Assembly (NCBI GenBank): GCA_002291945.1
Contig: DBAZ01000024.1
Span: 1-58,918 of the forward strand
From: Tepidimonas sp. UBA997
GTDB lineage: Bacteria; Pseudomonadota; Gammaproteobacteria; Burkholderiales; Burkholderiaceae_C
DNA: 58,918 nucleotides
Direction of reading: 5' to 3'
Below, piece after piece: positions 36,331 through 44,943 of the stretch. Position numbers and translations under genes: made by a program. Positions within the stretch are counted from its first letter, which is position 1, and the number at the start of each line of letters is the position of its first letter. The notes under the pieces are model-generated. The model did not search any database and was not told the DNA's origin. It was given only the letters and a program-made list of their open reading frames with translations.

Positions 36331-37317
36331 ATGCAGATCGGCTCCTTCCTGCTTCCCAATCGCTTGTTCGTCGCTCCCATGGCCGGGGTGACGGACCGGC
36401 CGTTCCGTCGCTTGTGCAAGCGGCTGGGGGCGGGCTACGCGGTCAGCGAAATGGTCACGTCCCGCCCAGACCTGCGTGACAGCCTGAAGACGGCACGCCG
36501 CGCCAATCATGAAGGTGAACCGGGGCCGATCGCCGTGCAGATCGCGGGCACCGACGCAGCCATGATGGCCGAGGCGGCACGTTACAACATCGACCGGGGT
36601 GCCCAGATCATCGACATCAACATGGGCTGCCCGGCCAAGAAGGTGTGCAACCAGTGGGCCGGCTCAGCGCTGATGCAGGATGAAGCTTTGGCGATCCGGC
36701 TGGTGGAGGCGGTGGTCGAGGCCTGCGCCCCCCAGGGTGTGCCGGTGACGCTGAAGATGCGAACCGGCTGGTGCCAGTCGGCCAAGAATGCGCCCGTGCT
36801 GGCCGCTGCCGCCGAAAGCGCGGGCGTGCAGATGCTCACCATCCACGGCCGCACGCGCGAGCAGGGCTACAAGGGAGTGGCCGAGCATGACACGGTCGCC
36901 GCCATCAAGGCCCGCGTGCGCATTCCGGTGGTGGCCAATGGCGACATCGACAGCCCGGCAAAAGCCGCCCAGGTGCTTGCCGCTACCGGCTGCGATGCCA
37001 TCATGATTGGCCGTGCCGCTCAAGGCAGGCCGTGGCTGTTTCGCGAGATGGCGCATTTCATGGCCACTGGCGAGCAACTGCCGCCGCCCACACCGCAAGA
37101 CCTGCGCGTATGGATGCTGGAGCACCTGCAGGACCACTACGCCCTGTATGGCGAATACACCGGTGTGCGTACCGCCCGCAAGCACCTGGGCTGGTATGCA
37201 CGTGGTTTACCCGGTGACCCGGCTGTGATCGGGCAATTCCGCGCCGCCATCAACCGCAGTGAAGACTGCGACACCCAACTGCAATACGTGCGCGATTTCT
37301 TCGACGAGGCTGCATGA
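36331..37317 (+). CDS. dusB: tRNA-dihydrouridine synthase B
   Basis: DusB reduces uridine (U17 in E. coli) in the D loop of tRNA with FMN and NADPH. The 328-residue protein starts LLPNRLFVAPMAGVTDRPFR and has the catalytic cysteine C100 in DINMGCPAKKVCNQWAGSAL, the FMN phosphate region VVANGDIDSP and MIGRAAQGRPW. Its stop overlaps the fis start by ATGA, the same dusB-fis coupling known in enterobacteria. Confidence 0.95.
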   Translation: MQIGSFLLPNRLFVAPMAGVTDRPFRRLCKRLGAGYAVSEMVTSRPDLRDSLKTARRANHEGEPGPIAVQIAGTDAAMMAEAARYNIDRGAQIIDINMGCPAKKVCNQWAGSALMQDEALAIRLVEAVVEACAPQGVPVTLKMRTGWCQSAKNAPVLAAAAESAGVQMLTIHGRTREQGYKGVAEHDTVAAIKARVRIPVVANGDIDSPAKAAQVLAATGCDAIMIGRAAQGRPWLFREMAHFMATGEQLPPPTPQDLRVWMLEHLQDHYALYGEYTGVRTARKHLGWYARGLPGDPAVIGQFRAAINRSEDCDTQLQYVRDFFDEAA

Positions 37318-37553
37318 GCTCCCACAACCTGTCTGAATCTGTCAAGGCCAATATCGAGGCCTATCTCGACGACCTCGGCGGCACCGAGCCCGCCAACATG
37401 CACGACATGCTCACCCGTGCGGTGGAAAAACCCTTGCTGGAACTGGTCATGGCACGCGCCCAGCACAACCAGTCCCGCGCCGCGCAATGGCTGGGGCTGA
37501 ACCGCAACACCTTGCGAAAAAAGCTGCTCGAGCATGGCTTGCTCGACACTTGA
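37314..37553 (+). CDS. fis: Fis family DNA-binding protein
   Basis: Fis bends DNA and acts as a nucleoid protein and global regulator. The 79-residue protein is of the short betaproteobacterial type and ends with the Fis helix-turn-helix NQSRAAQWLGLNRNTLRKKL. It overlaps dusB by four bases. purH follows after a 91-base spacer with a repeating CGAC pattern. Confidence 0.93.
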   Translation: MSSHNLSESVKANIEAYLDDLGGTEPANMHDMLTRAVEKPLLELVMARAQHNQSRAAQWLGLNRNTLRKKLLEHGLLDT

Positions 37554-37554
37554 T

Positions 37555-37624
37555 CGACTCACCCGACTGAATCGACTGGCTCGACCTGCCCCCCAACCCG
37601 ACCCTCCCGACCCTCCCGACTCTT
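37555..37624 (+). repeat. Degenerate 9-base-period CGAC array between fis and purH
   Basis: CGAC recurs at 37555, 37564, 37573 and 37582 (each 9 bases apart) and again at 37599, 37608 and 37617 (9 apart). The second set includes a tandem CGACCCTCC unit (37599-37607, 37608-37616). This looks like a short, decayed minisatellite filling most of the spacer. Confidence 0.6.
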
Positions 37625-37644
37625 AGACTTCTGGAACCTTCCCG

Positions 37645-39246
37645 ATGAAAGCTCTCCTCTCGGTTTCCGACAAAACCGGCGTGCTCGACCTGGCCCGCGA
37701 ACTGCACGCGTTGGGTGTGCAACTGATTTCCACCGGCGGCACCGCCAAGCTGCTGGCCGATTGCGGCCTGCCCGTGACCGAGGTGGCCGAAGTCACCTGC
37801 TTTCCCGAGATGCTCGACGGCCGCGTCAAGACCCTGCACCCCGTGGTACACGGGGGCCTGCTGGCGCGCCGCGACCGGCCCGAACACATGGCGGCGTTGC
37901 AGCAACACGGTATCGGCCCGATCGACATGCTGGTGGTCAACCTCTACCCCTTCGAGGCCACCGTGGCCAAGCCCGGCTGCACGCTGGCCGACGCGATCGA
38001 GAACATCGACATCGGTGGCCCGGCCATGGTGCGTTCTGCCGCCAAGAACTGGCAAGACGTGGCCGTGCTGACCGACGCCAGCCAGTACTCGATCGTCGTG
38101 TCCGAACTCAAAGACGGCGGCCAAGTCAGCGAGCTGACCCGCTTCCAGCTTGCCGTGGCCGCCTTCAACCGCATCAGCAACTACGACGCTGCCATCAGCG
38201 ACTACCTGTCGGCGGTCGATCTGAGCGCCGGTGTGCCGGGTGATGCAGCCCAACCCCAGCGCCTGCTGTTCCCCGGCCAGAGCAATGGCCGCTTCGTCAA
38301 GGTGCAAGACCTGCGCTACGGCGAAAACAGCCACCAGAAGGCCGCTCTCTACCGCGACCTGTACCCGGCACCGGGCTCGCTGGTCACGGGGTTGCAACTG
38401 CAAGGCAAGGAACTGAGCTACAACAACATCGCCGACGCCGATGCGGCTTGGGAATGCGTCAAGGGCTTCAATGGGCCAGCCTGCGTGATCGTCAAGCACG
38501 CCAACCCCTGCGGCGTGGCCATCGGCGCGAACCCGCTGGAGGCTTACAGCAAGGCCTTCCAGACCGACCCGACCAGCGCCTTCGGCGGCATCATCGCCTT
38601 CAATCGCCCGCTCGACGGCGAAGCCGCCCATGCGGTGGCCAAACAGTTCGTCGAAGTCTTGATCGCCACCGATTTCACGCCCGAAGCGCTGGCGGTGTTC
38701 AAAAGCAAGGCCAATGTGCGCCTGCTGAAAATCGCCCTGCCCAACAGCGGGGGGGCCAGCGACTGGGAGCAGGGCCGCAATGCGGTCGATGTCAAGCGCG
38801 TGGGCTCCGGCATCCTGCTGCAAACCGCCGACAACCACGACTTGACCCTGGCCGACCTGAAGGTGGTCAGCGCCACGCCACCGAGCGCCGCGCAACTCGA
38901 CGATCTGCTGTTTGCTTGGAAGGTGGCCAAGTACGTCAAGTCCAACGCCATCGTGTTTTGCAAGAACGGCATGACCATGGGCGTGGGGGCCGGCCAGATG
39001 AGCCGCCTCGATTCGGCGCGCATCGCCAGTATCAAGGCCGCGCACGCCAGTCTGAGCCTGCAAGGCACGGCGGTGGCGTCAGACGCTTTTTTCCCGTTCC
39101 GCGACGGCCTCGACGTGGTGGTGGACGCGGGCGCGACCTGCGTCATCCAGCCGGGCGGCTCGATGCGCGATCAGGAAGTGATCGACGCCGCCAACGAGCG
39201 TGGCGTGGCAATGGTGTTCACCGGGGTGCGGCATTTCCGGCATTGA
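37645..39246 (+). CDS. purH: Bifunctional AICAR transformylase/IMP cyclohydrolase
   Basis: PurH performs the last two steps of IMP synthesis. The 533-residue protein has the N-terminal IMP cyclohydrolase domain (MKALLSVSDKTG, LISTGGTAKLL, GRVKTLHPVVHGG) and the C-terminal transformylase domain with LRYGENSHQKAALY, VKHANPCGVAIG and SNAIVFCKNGMTMGVGAGQMSR. It follows dusB-fis, an order common in betaproteobacteria. It runs convergently into the RsmI-like gene. Confidence 0.97.
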   Translation: MKALLSVSDKTGVLDLARELHALGVQLISTGGTAKLLADCGLPVTEVAEVTCFPEMLDGRVKTLHPVVHGGLLARRDRPEHMAALQQHGIGPIDMLVVNLYPFEATVAKPGCTLADAIENIDIGGPAMVRSAAKNWQDVAVLTDASQYSIVVSELKDGGQVSELTRFQLAVAAFNRISNYDAAISDYLSAVDLSAGVPGDAAQPQRLLFPGQSNGRFVKVQDLRYGENSHQKAALYRDLYPAPGSLVTGLQLQGKELSYNNIADADAAWECVKGFNGPACVIVKHANPCGVAIGANPLEAYSKAFQTDPTSAFGGIIAFNRPLDGEAAHAVAKQFVEVLIATDFTPEALAVFKSKANVRLLKIALPNSGGASDWEQGRNAVDVKRVGSGILLQTADNHDLTLADLKVVSATPPSAAQLDDLLFAWKVAKYVKSNAIVFCKNGMTMGVGAGQMSRLDSARIASIKAAHASLSLQGTAVASDAFFPFRDGLDVVVDAGATCVIQPGGSMRDQEVIDAANERGVAMVFTGVRHFRH

Positions 39247-39272
39247 TGTGCCTCTGGATGAGCGTTGGCGAA

Positions 39273-39310
39273 GGGGCCTGGGCGGGGGCGCGAACCGCCC
39301 TCATGGCCCC
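39273..39310. terminator. Nested GC hairpin between convergent purH and RsmI-like genes, possible bidirectional terminator
   Basis: GGGGCC (39273-39278) pairs with GGCCCC (39305-39310) and, inside it, GGGCGG (39280-39285) pairs with CCGCCC (39295-39300). It overlaps the last codons of the minus-strand gene. There is no T tract on either strand, so termination would be weak or factor-dependent. Confidence 0.4.
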
Positions 39311-40077
39311 ATCAAAAACACCGATGGCAACGACAGCGGCAACTTCGCGTGGCGCTTTGTCCAGTCCGCTACCGTGCCACTGAACACCGCCTGCTGAGGC
39401 AAAGTCACGCCACAGCACACTGCCAGTCGCGTGGCGGGTTTCAGCGTGGCCAGCAGTCCTTGCAACAAGGCCTGGTTGCGGTACGGCGTTTCGATGAACA
39501 ACTGGGTCTGCCCGGTTCTGTGGGCCAGGGCTTCGAGTTCCCGAATCCGTTGCCCCCGTGCGCTCGTTTCTTGCGGCAGATAGCCGACAAAGGCAAAGTG
39601 CTGGCCATTCAAGCCGCTGGCGGCCAAAGCCAGCATCAGCGACACCGGCCCCACCAGCGGCAACACCGGCACGCCCAAGGCATGGGCCGCTCGCACCACG
39701 GACGCGCCGGGGTCGGCAATGGCGGGCATGCCGGCTTCGCTGACCAGCCCCACGTCCTGGCCCGCCACGGCGGCGGCCAGCAGCGGGCGGGCATCGAAGC
39801 CGTTGGCCGGGTCGTGATCGCCCTTTTTGTGGAGCTGGCGCGGCAGTTCGGTGATGTGCTGCGCCTGCAAGGCGGCGGCGAGCGGGTGCGTGGCATCGAC
39901 CCGCTTCAGAAAGGCGCGGGTGCTCTTGGCGTTTTCCGTGATCCAGTGGGTCAGGCGAGCGGCGCTGGCGATGGTGGCTTCGGGCAGTGCAGCCGACAGG
40001 CCGGGTGCCGCGTCGCAGCCGAAGTCCAGCGGGGTAGGCACGAGGTACAGCGTGCCGGTGCGCTTGGGGTGGTTCAT
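39301..40077 (-). CDS. RsmI-family SAM-dependent methyltransferase (tetrapyrrole methylase fold)
   Basis: The 258-residue protein has the SAM-binding pattern of the RsmI/tetrapyrrole methylase fold: GTLYLVPTPLD at the start, VGLVSEAGMPAIADPGASVV and LPLVGPVSLMLALAASGLNG, FAFVGYLP. RsmI 2'-O-methylates C1402 of 16S rRNA. This protein differs from canonical RsmI (which has SDAGTPLISDPG), so it may be a paralogue with another target. Its start overlaps the Maf stop by ATGA. Confidence 0.85.
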   Translation of the reverse strand: MNHPKRTGTLYLVPTPLDFGCDAAPGLSAALPEATIASAARLTHWITENAKSTRAFLKRVDATHPLAAALQAQHITELPRQLHKKGDHDPANGFDARPLLAAAVAGQDVGLVSEAGMPAIADPGASVVRAAHALGVPVLPLVGPVSLMLALAASGLNGQHFAFVGYLPQETSARGQRIRELEALAHRTGQTQLFIETPYRNQALLQGLLATLKPATRLAVCCGVTLPQQAVFSGTVADWTKRHAKLPLSLPSVFLMGP

Positions 40078-40676
40078 GGCAGCACCAGCCCGGCTTCGCG
40101 CAGCAGCCGGGCGGTGCGGATCAGCGGCAGACCGATCAGCGCGGTCGGGTCGTCGTTGTCGATGCGCTCCAGCAGCGCAATGCCCAGCCCTTCGCTCTTG
40201 GCGCTGCCCGCGCAGTCGTAGGGCCGTTCGATGCGCAAGTAGCGCTCGATCTCGGCGACGCTGAGCTGGCGCAACAGCACCGTCACCACGGCCAGTTCGC
40301 TGCGTTCGAAGCCGCTGGCGTGGCAGACCAGCGCCAGCGCGGTGTGGAACAGGACGGTCTGGCCACTCATCTGGCGCAACTGGGCCACGGCGCGTTCGTG
40401 GGTGCCGGGTTTGCCCAGCGGCTGCCCGTTCAAATCCGCCACCTGATCGCTGCCTATGACCAGCGCTGCCGGGTGCAGCGCCGCGACCGCCCGCGCCTTG
40501 GCCAGCGCCAGCCGCTGCGCCAGCGCAGCCGGGCGTTCGCCCGCCAGCGGGGTTTCGTCCACCCCCGGTGCCTCGACCCGAAAAGCGACCCCCAAGCGCT
40601 GCAGCAGCTCACGCCGGTAGCGCGACGTGGAGGCCAATATCAGTGGGCGCGAACAAAAGTCAACTTTTTCCGTCAT
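40074..40676 (-). CDS. Maf-family nucleoside triphosphate pyrophosphatase (YceF-like)
   Basis: Maf proteins hydrolyse non-canonical nucleoside triphosphates; the YceF group prefers 7-methyl-GTP. The 200-residue protein has LILASTSRYRRELLQRLGV, VDETPLAGERP and the catalytic region ALVIGSDQVADLNG, and it ends with the RIDNDDPTALIGLPL family segment. It is the first gene of a two-gene operon with the RsmI-like methylase, divergent from the Rieske gene. Confidence 0.88.
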   Translation of the reverse strand: MTEKVDFCSRPLILASTSRYRRELLQRLGVAFRVEAPGVDETPLAGERPAALAQRLALAKARAVAALHPAALVIGSDQVADLNGQPLGKPGTHERAVAQLRQMSGQTVLFHTALALVCHASGFERSELAVVTVLLRQLSVAEIERYLRIERPYDCAGSAKSEGLGIALLERIDNDDPTALIGLPLIRTARLLREAGLVLP

Positions 40677-40717
40677 GATGTGCCGATTGTCGGAGAGTTT
40701 TGCCTGCTGGCCCGATC

Positions 40718-41095
40718 ATGACCCCTCCCGAACCCGATCTCCACCCCCTGTGCAACAGCGCCGATCTGGCAGAAGGCGGCCTGGCCTGCCCGTTCGATGT
40801 GCGTTACCAGGGCCAGACCTGCCGCGCCTTTGCCCTGCGCTGGCGTGGCCGGGTGCATGGCTATGTCAACCGCTGCAGCCACGTGGCGATGGAAATGGAC
40901 TGGCGTCCGAATCATTTTTTCGACCTGACGGGCCTGCACATCGTCTGCGCCTCGCACGGCGCACGGTTTCGCCCGGACACCGGCACCTGCGTCGGTGGCC
41001 CGGGGCGTGGCCCCCTGATCAAGATCGAGATGGTCGAGCATGACGGGGTGGTATTCTGGCGTTCACAATACAGCCTTCGAGCGATTGAATTCTGA
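40718..41095 (+). CDS. Rieske 2Fe-2S domain protein
   Basis: The 125-residue protein is a stand-alone Rieske ferredoxin-like domain. The cluster ligands are present as C53-x-H55 (NRCSHVAMEMDW) and C77-x2-H80 (IVCASHGARF). Its redox partner is unknown. The ATG at 40718 lies in the divergent spacer with the Maf gene. The S49 peptidase gene follows after 8 bases, a pairing often seen in Comamonadaceae-type genomes, so it is probably co-transcribed. Confidence 0.88.
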   Translation: MTPPEPDLHPLCNSADLAEGGLACPFDVRYQGQTCRAFALRWRGRVHGYVNRCSHVAMEMDWRPNHFFDLTGLHIVCASHGARFRPDTGTCVGGPGRGPLIKIEMVEHDGVVFWRSQYSLRAIEF

Positions 41096-41103
41096 AAGAC
41101 CTT

Positions 41104-42069
41104 ATGCAAGAAGATCAGCCACCGGCGGACGGCAAAAAAGCAGCGGGATGGGAAAAAGACGTGCTGGAAAAGCTCGTCCTAGCCACCGTACGCGAACAGC
41201 GCGCCGCTCGGCGCTGGCGGATTTTCTTTCGCCTGCTCTGGGTGTCACTGATCGCGGTGTTGATCTGGCTCTTTTACCAGGACGTGACGCCGCGCACGGT
41301 GGTCGTGCAGCCGCATACGGCGTTGATCGAGATCAAGGGGCCGATTGCCGCCGATACCGAATCCAGCGCCCATGCCATCGTGCTCGCTTTGCGAGCCGCC
41401 TTCGAAGATCCGGCGGCCAAGGGCATCGTGCTGCTCATCAATTCGCCTGGGGGCAGCCCCGTGCAAGCCGGTATCGTGGCCGATGAAATCCACCGCTTGC
41501 GCGCCCTGCACGACAAACCCATCCATGCCGTGGTGGAAGAAGTGGCTGCTTCGGCGGCTTACTACATTGCGTCGGCAACCCAGAACATTTACGTCGATCG
41601 GGCCAGCATCGTGGGCAGCATAGGCGTGCTGATGGACGGTTTTGGTTTTACCGAGCTGATGCACAAACTCGGCATCGAGCGGCGCCTCATGATGGCCGGT
41701 GAAAACAAGGGCTTCATGGACCCTTTCAGCCCGCCCTCCGAAGCGCAGCAGCGGCACACCCAAATGCTGCTCGACGACATCCACCAGCAGTTCATCGACG
41801 TGGTGCGCAAGGGGCGTGGCGATCGCTTGCAGGAGTCGCCCGAGGTATTCAGCGGCCTGATCTGGAGCGGCCAGCGGGCGGTTGATCTGGGCCTGGCAGA
41901 CGATCTGGCCAGCCTGGACCGGGTGGCGCGCGAGGTGATCCAGGCAGAAACCATCATCGACTACACCCAGCGCGAAAACGTGGCCATGCGGCTGGCACGC
42001 CGCTTCGGGGCGGGCGTGGGTGAGAGCGCCCTGCTGACGCTGCGCGACTCGGGCTGGGGGCTGCGCTAA
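41104..42069 (+). CDS. S49 family signal peptide peptidase (SppA-like, short form)
   Basis: SppA-type serine proteases degrade cleaved signal peptides in the membrane. The 321-residue protein has one N-terminal membrane anchor (about 40-58), the core LLINSPGGSPVQAGIVADEI, the likely nucleophile S150 in EEVAASAAYYIASA and the likely general base K202 in AGENKGFMDPF. It is the short single-domain form, not the 600-residue SppA of E. coli. The next gene starts 2 bases after its stop. Confidence 0.9.
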   Translation: MQEDQPPADGKKAAGWEKDVLEKLVLATVREQRAARRWRIFFRLLWVSLIAVLIWLFYQDVTPRTVVVQPHTALIEIKGPIAADTESSAHAIVLALRAAFEDPAAKGIVLLINSPGGSPVQAGIVADEIHRLRALHDKPIHAVVEEVAASAAYYIASATQNIYVDRASIVGSIGVLMDGFGFTELMHKLGIERRLMMAGENKGFMDPFSPPSEAQQRHTQMLLDDIHQQFIDVVRKGRGDRLQESPEVFSGLIWSGQRAVDLGLADDLASLDRVAREVIQAETIIDYTQRENVAMRLARRFGAGVGESALLTLRDSGWGLR

Positions 42070-42071
42070 TC

Positions 42072-43310
42072 ATGGTGGCAGATCCGTTTGGCCCGCAGGT
42101 CGAGGCCGATGTGCTGGTGGCAGGTGCGGGCATTGCCGGTCTGGCCGCCGCCATGGTGCTGGGGCGGCAGTTGCCACAGGCCTCGATCGGCCTGCTGGAA
42201 CAGGCGGAGGCGTTTTCCGAGGTGGGTGCCGGCATCCAACTGGGCCCGAACGCGGTGCGGGTGCTGTACGACTGGGGCCTGCAAGAAGCCCTGCACCAGG
42301 TGGCGGCTTTTCCGCTGCTGCTGCTGGCACGCGATGCCCGCTCGGGCAGCGAAAAAGGCCGTTTGCGCCTCGGTGAACGGGCCCTGCAACGTTACCGCAC
42401 TCCCTACGCCACCATCCACCGGGCCGATCTGCACCAACTGCTGCTGGCACAAGTCAGGGCGCAGGGCATCGATGGCCATTTGCGGCAGGTGCTCACCCAT
42501 GTGGAACTGTCGGATCGGGGTGTGCGAGTAGGTACGCAGTCTGGCACCCGGTCCGGTACCCAGTGGCAAGCCCAGGCGCTGGTGGCTTGCGACGGGGTCT
42601 GGAGTCGGGTGCACCGCACGCTCTGGGAGCAACCGGAGGCGGCGTTCAGCGGCCATCTGGCGTACCGGGGCATGGTGCGCATGTCGGCCTTGCCGTCGGA
42701 TTTGCGCCGATCCGAAGTCGTGGCCTGGCTGGGCCACGACATGCATGCGGTGCATTACCCGGTGTGTGCGGGCGACTGGCTCAACGTGGTCGTGGTGGTG
42801 CATGGTGACGTACCCGCCGAGGCGGTCGGCTGGGATCATGTGGCCGCTGCCGATGCCCTCAAACAGCGGCTCGGCCCGATTGCCCGCGACCTGCACCGTG
42901 TGCTGGAGGCGGTAGCGCAATGGCGGCTCTGGCCCCTGTTTGGCCGACCCCCGGTACGCAAGCCCGGCGACCTGGTGCGCGGCCCGGTGGCCCTGATGGG
43001 CGACGCCGGCCACCCGATGCGGCCCTATCTGGCCCAAGGTGCCGCCATGGCCCTGGAGGATGCCTGGACGCTGGGCCGCTTGCTCGAGCAGGACGCCGCC
43101 TTGTCCGGCGGCTGGCCTGCACTGCTGGATCGCTGGGCTCGCCTGCGCTGGAAACGCTGTGGCTGGGTGCAGGCCCGGTCGCAACGCAATGGCACCATCT
43201 TTCATGCCGCTGGCCCGCTCAAATGGGGGCGCGATGCCGCCATGGCCGTGCTGGGCGAGCGGCTGATGGATGTGCCCAGGCTGTACCAAGGGCCTCCCGA
43301 GCCGGGCTGA
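42072..43310 (+). CDS. FAD-dependent aromatic-ring monooxygenase (salicylate/3-hydroxybenzoate hydroxylase-like)
   Basis: The 412-residue protein is a class A flavoprotein hydroxylase. It shows the ADP-binding motif VAGAGIAGLAAAMVLG, the GIQLGPNAVRVL segment, CDGVWSRVHR (the DG motif) and the FAD ribityl motif LMGDAGHPMRPYLAQGAAMALEDA. Substrates of such enzymes are phenolic acids; none of the usual ring-cleavage genes are nearby, so the substrate is open. It begins 2 bases after the peptidase gene. Confidence 0.87.
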   Translation: MVADPFGPQVEADVLVAGAGIAGLAAAMVLGRQLPQASIGLLEQAEAFSEVGAGIQLGPNAVRVLYDWGLQEALHQVAAFPLLLLARDARSGSEKGRLRLGERALQRYRTPYATIHRADLHQLLLAQVRAQGIDGHLRQVLTHVELSDRGVRVGTQSGTRSGTQWQAQALVACDGVWSRVHRTLWEQPEAAFSGHLAYRGMVRMSALPSDLRRSEVVAWLGHDMHAVHYPVCAGDWLNVVVVVHGDVPAEAVGWDHVAAADALKQRLGPIARDLHRVLEAVAQWRLWPLFGRPPVRKPGDLVRGPVALMGDAGHPMRPYLAQGAAMALEDAWTLGRLLEQDAALSGGWPALLDRWARLRWKRCGWVQARSQRNGTIFHAAGPLKWGRDAAMAVLGERLMDVPRLYQGPPEPG

Positions 43311-43348
43311 TCGGTGATTGTCGATCAGTTTCAAGCACAAGACAGTCC

Positions 43349-44941
43349 ATGAATCCAGTGATCACACCCAGCACCGAGGGGGCCGCCAAGCCGCTACGCC
43401 CACTCGGCGAGTTGACCTTGCGCCGGGTCGCCATCGACACCTACAAGGAAAACGTGGCCTATCTACACCGGGACTGCGACGTGTACCGGGCCGAGGGTTT
43501 TCAGGCGCTGTCCAAGGTCGAAGTGCGCGCCAACGGCAAGCGGATTTTGGCCACCCTGAATGTCACTTCAGACCCACGCATCGTGCAGTGTCACGAGTTG
43601 GGTCTGTCGATCGATGCGTTTGCCCAGATCGGGGTCGATCCAGGGTATCCGGCCACGATTTCCCAGGCCGAACCGCCGGTCTCGATCGCCGCCTTGCACC
43701 GCAAAATCAATGGCGAGCGACTGGGGCGCGCAGACTTTTTGGCCATCGTGCGCGACATTGCGGGTCACCGCTACTCGAAGATCGAACTGTCGGCCTTTGT
43801 CGTTGCCACCAACCGTGGCGAGCTGGACCGCGAGGAGGTGTTCTTCCTGACCGAGGCGATGATCGCCAGTGGCCGCCGACTGGACTGGCACGAGCGACTG
43901 GTGATCGACAAGCACTGCATCGGGGGCATACCGGGCAACCGGACCACCATGCTGGTGGTGCCCATCGTGGCGGCCCATGGCATGGTTTGCCCCAAAACCT
44001 CGTCCCGGGCCATTACCTCGCCAGCCGGCACGGCCGACACCATGGAGGTGCTGGCCAATGTGGAGTTGCCATTCGAGCGGTTGTGCGACATCGTCCGTGA
44101 CCACCGGGCCTGCCTCGCCTGGGGCGGTACCGCCGACTTGTCGCCAGCCGACGACGTGCTGATTTCGGTCGAACGCCCCCTGTCGCTCGACTCCCCGGGG
44201 CAGATGGTCGCATCCATCCTGAGCAAGAAAGTGGCTGCGGGTTCCAGCCACCTGGTGTTGGACATTCCTATCGGGCCGTCGGCCAAGGTACGTTCCATGC
44301 CGGAAGCCCAGAAACTGCGGCGCCTGTTCGAGTACGTGGCGCAACGCCTGGGCCTGTCGCTGGACGTGGTGATCACCGACGGTCGCCAGCCGATCGGGCG
44401 CGGCATCGGTCCGGTGCTGGAGGCCCGGGACGTGATGCGGGTGCTCCAGAATCATCCGCTGGCACCACAAGACCTGCGTCAGAAGTCGCTGCGTCTGGCC
44501 GGTCGCCTGCTCGAATGCGACCCCGACATCCGTGGCGGTGACGGCTATGCGATTGCGCGCGACATTCTGGATTCCGGTCGCGCACTGGAAAAAATGCGCG
44601 ACATCATGCAGGCGCAGGGGGCCAAACCGTTCGACCCGGAGCGGCCGGAACTCGGTGCCCTGACCTTCGACGTGACAGCAGAGCGCGACGGGGTGGTGAC
44701 TGGCATCGACAATTTCCAGATCGCCCGGATTGCGCAGTTGGCTGGTGCCCCCAAGGTCCAAGGGGCGGGCGTGGACTTGCTGCGCAAGTTGGGTGAGTCC
44801 GTCAAGGCGGGCGAGGTGCTGTACCGGGTGCATGCTTCCTTCCCTGCCGATCTGGATTTCGCCCGTCAGGCCAGCGGCCGGGATACAGCGATACGGGTCG
44901 GTGAGGCGGGCCAGGTGCCCAGTGTCTTTGTGGAGTTCTGA
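43349..44941 (+). CDS. NMP (AMP-type) phosphorylase of the thymidine phosphorylase family
   Basis: Archaeal AMP phosphorylase splits nucleoside 5'-monophosphates with phosphate into base and ribose 1,5-bisphosphate. The 530-residue protein is longer than thymidine phosphorylase (about 440) because of an extra N-terminal domain of about 90 residues, as in AMP phosphorylase. It has the AMP-type motifs IDKHCIGGIPGNRTTMLVVP (186-205) and KTSSRAITSPAGTADTMEVL (216-235) rather than the KHSTGGVGD of nucleoside phosphorylases. Cys replaces the usual Ser in KHS. ATG 43349 is used. The PRPP-synthetase-like gene follows after 2 bases. Confidence 0.85.
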   Translation: MNPVITPSTEGAAKPLRPLGELTLRRVAIDTYKENVAYLHRDCDVYRAEGFQALSKVEVRANGKRILATLNVTSDPRIVQCHELGLSIDAFAQIGVDPGYPATISQAEPPVSIAALHRKINGERLGRADFLAIVRDIAGHRYSKIELSAFVVATNRGELDREEVFFLTEAMIASGRRLDWHERLVIDKHCIGGIPGNRTTMLVVPIVAAHGMVCPKTSSRAITSPAGTADTMEVLANVELPFERLCDIVRDHRACLAWGGTADLSPADDVLISVERPLSLDSPGQMVASILSKKVAAGSSHLVLDIPIGPSAKVRSMPEAQKLRRLFEYVAQRLGLSLDVVITDGRQPIGRGIGPVLEARDVMRVLQNHPLAPQDLRQKSLRLAGRLLECDPDIRGGDGYAIARDILDSGRALEKMRDIMQAQGAKPFDPERPELGALTFDVTAERDGVVTGIDNFQIARIAQLAGAPKVQGAGVDLLRKLGESVKAGEVLYRVHASFPADLDFARQASGRDTAIRVGEAGQVPSVFVEF

Positions 44942-44943
44942 GT

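Noticed and set aside
37585..37625. Possible CRISPR-like repeats between fis and purH
   Set aside because: The unit is 9 bases with no spacers and no cas genes; it is a short tandem array.
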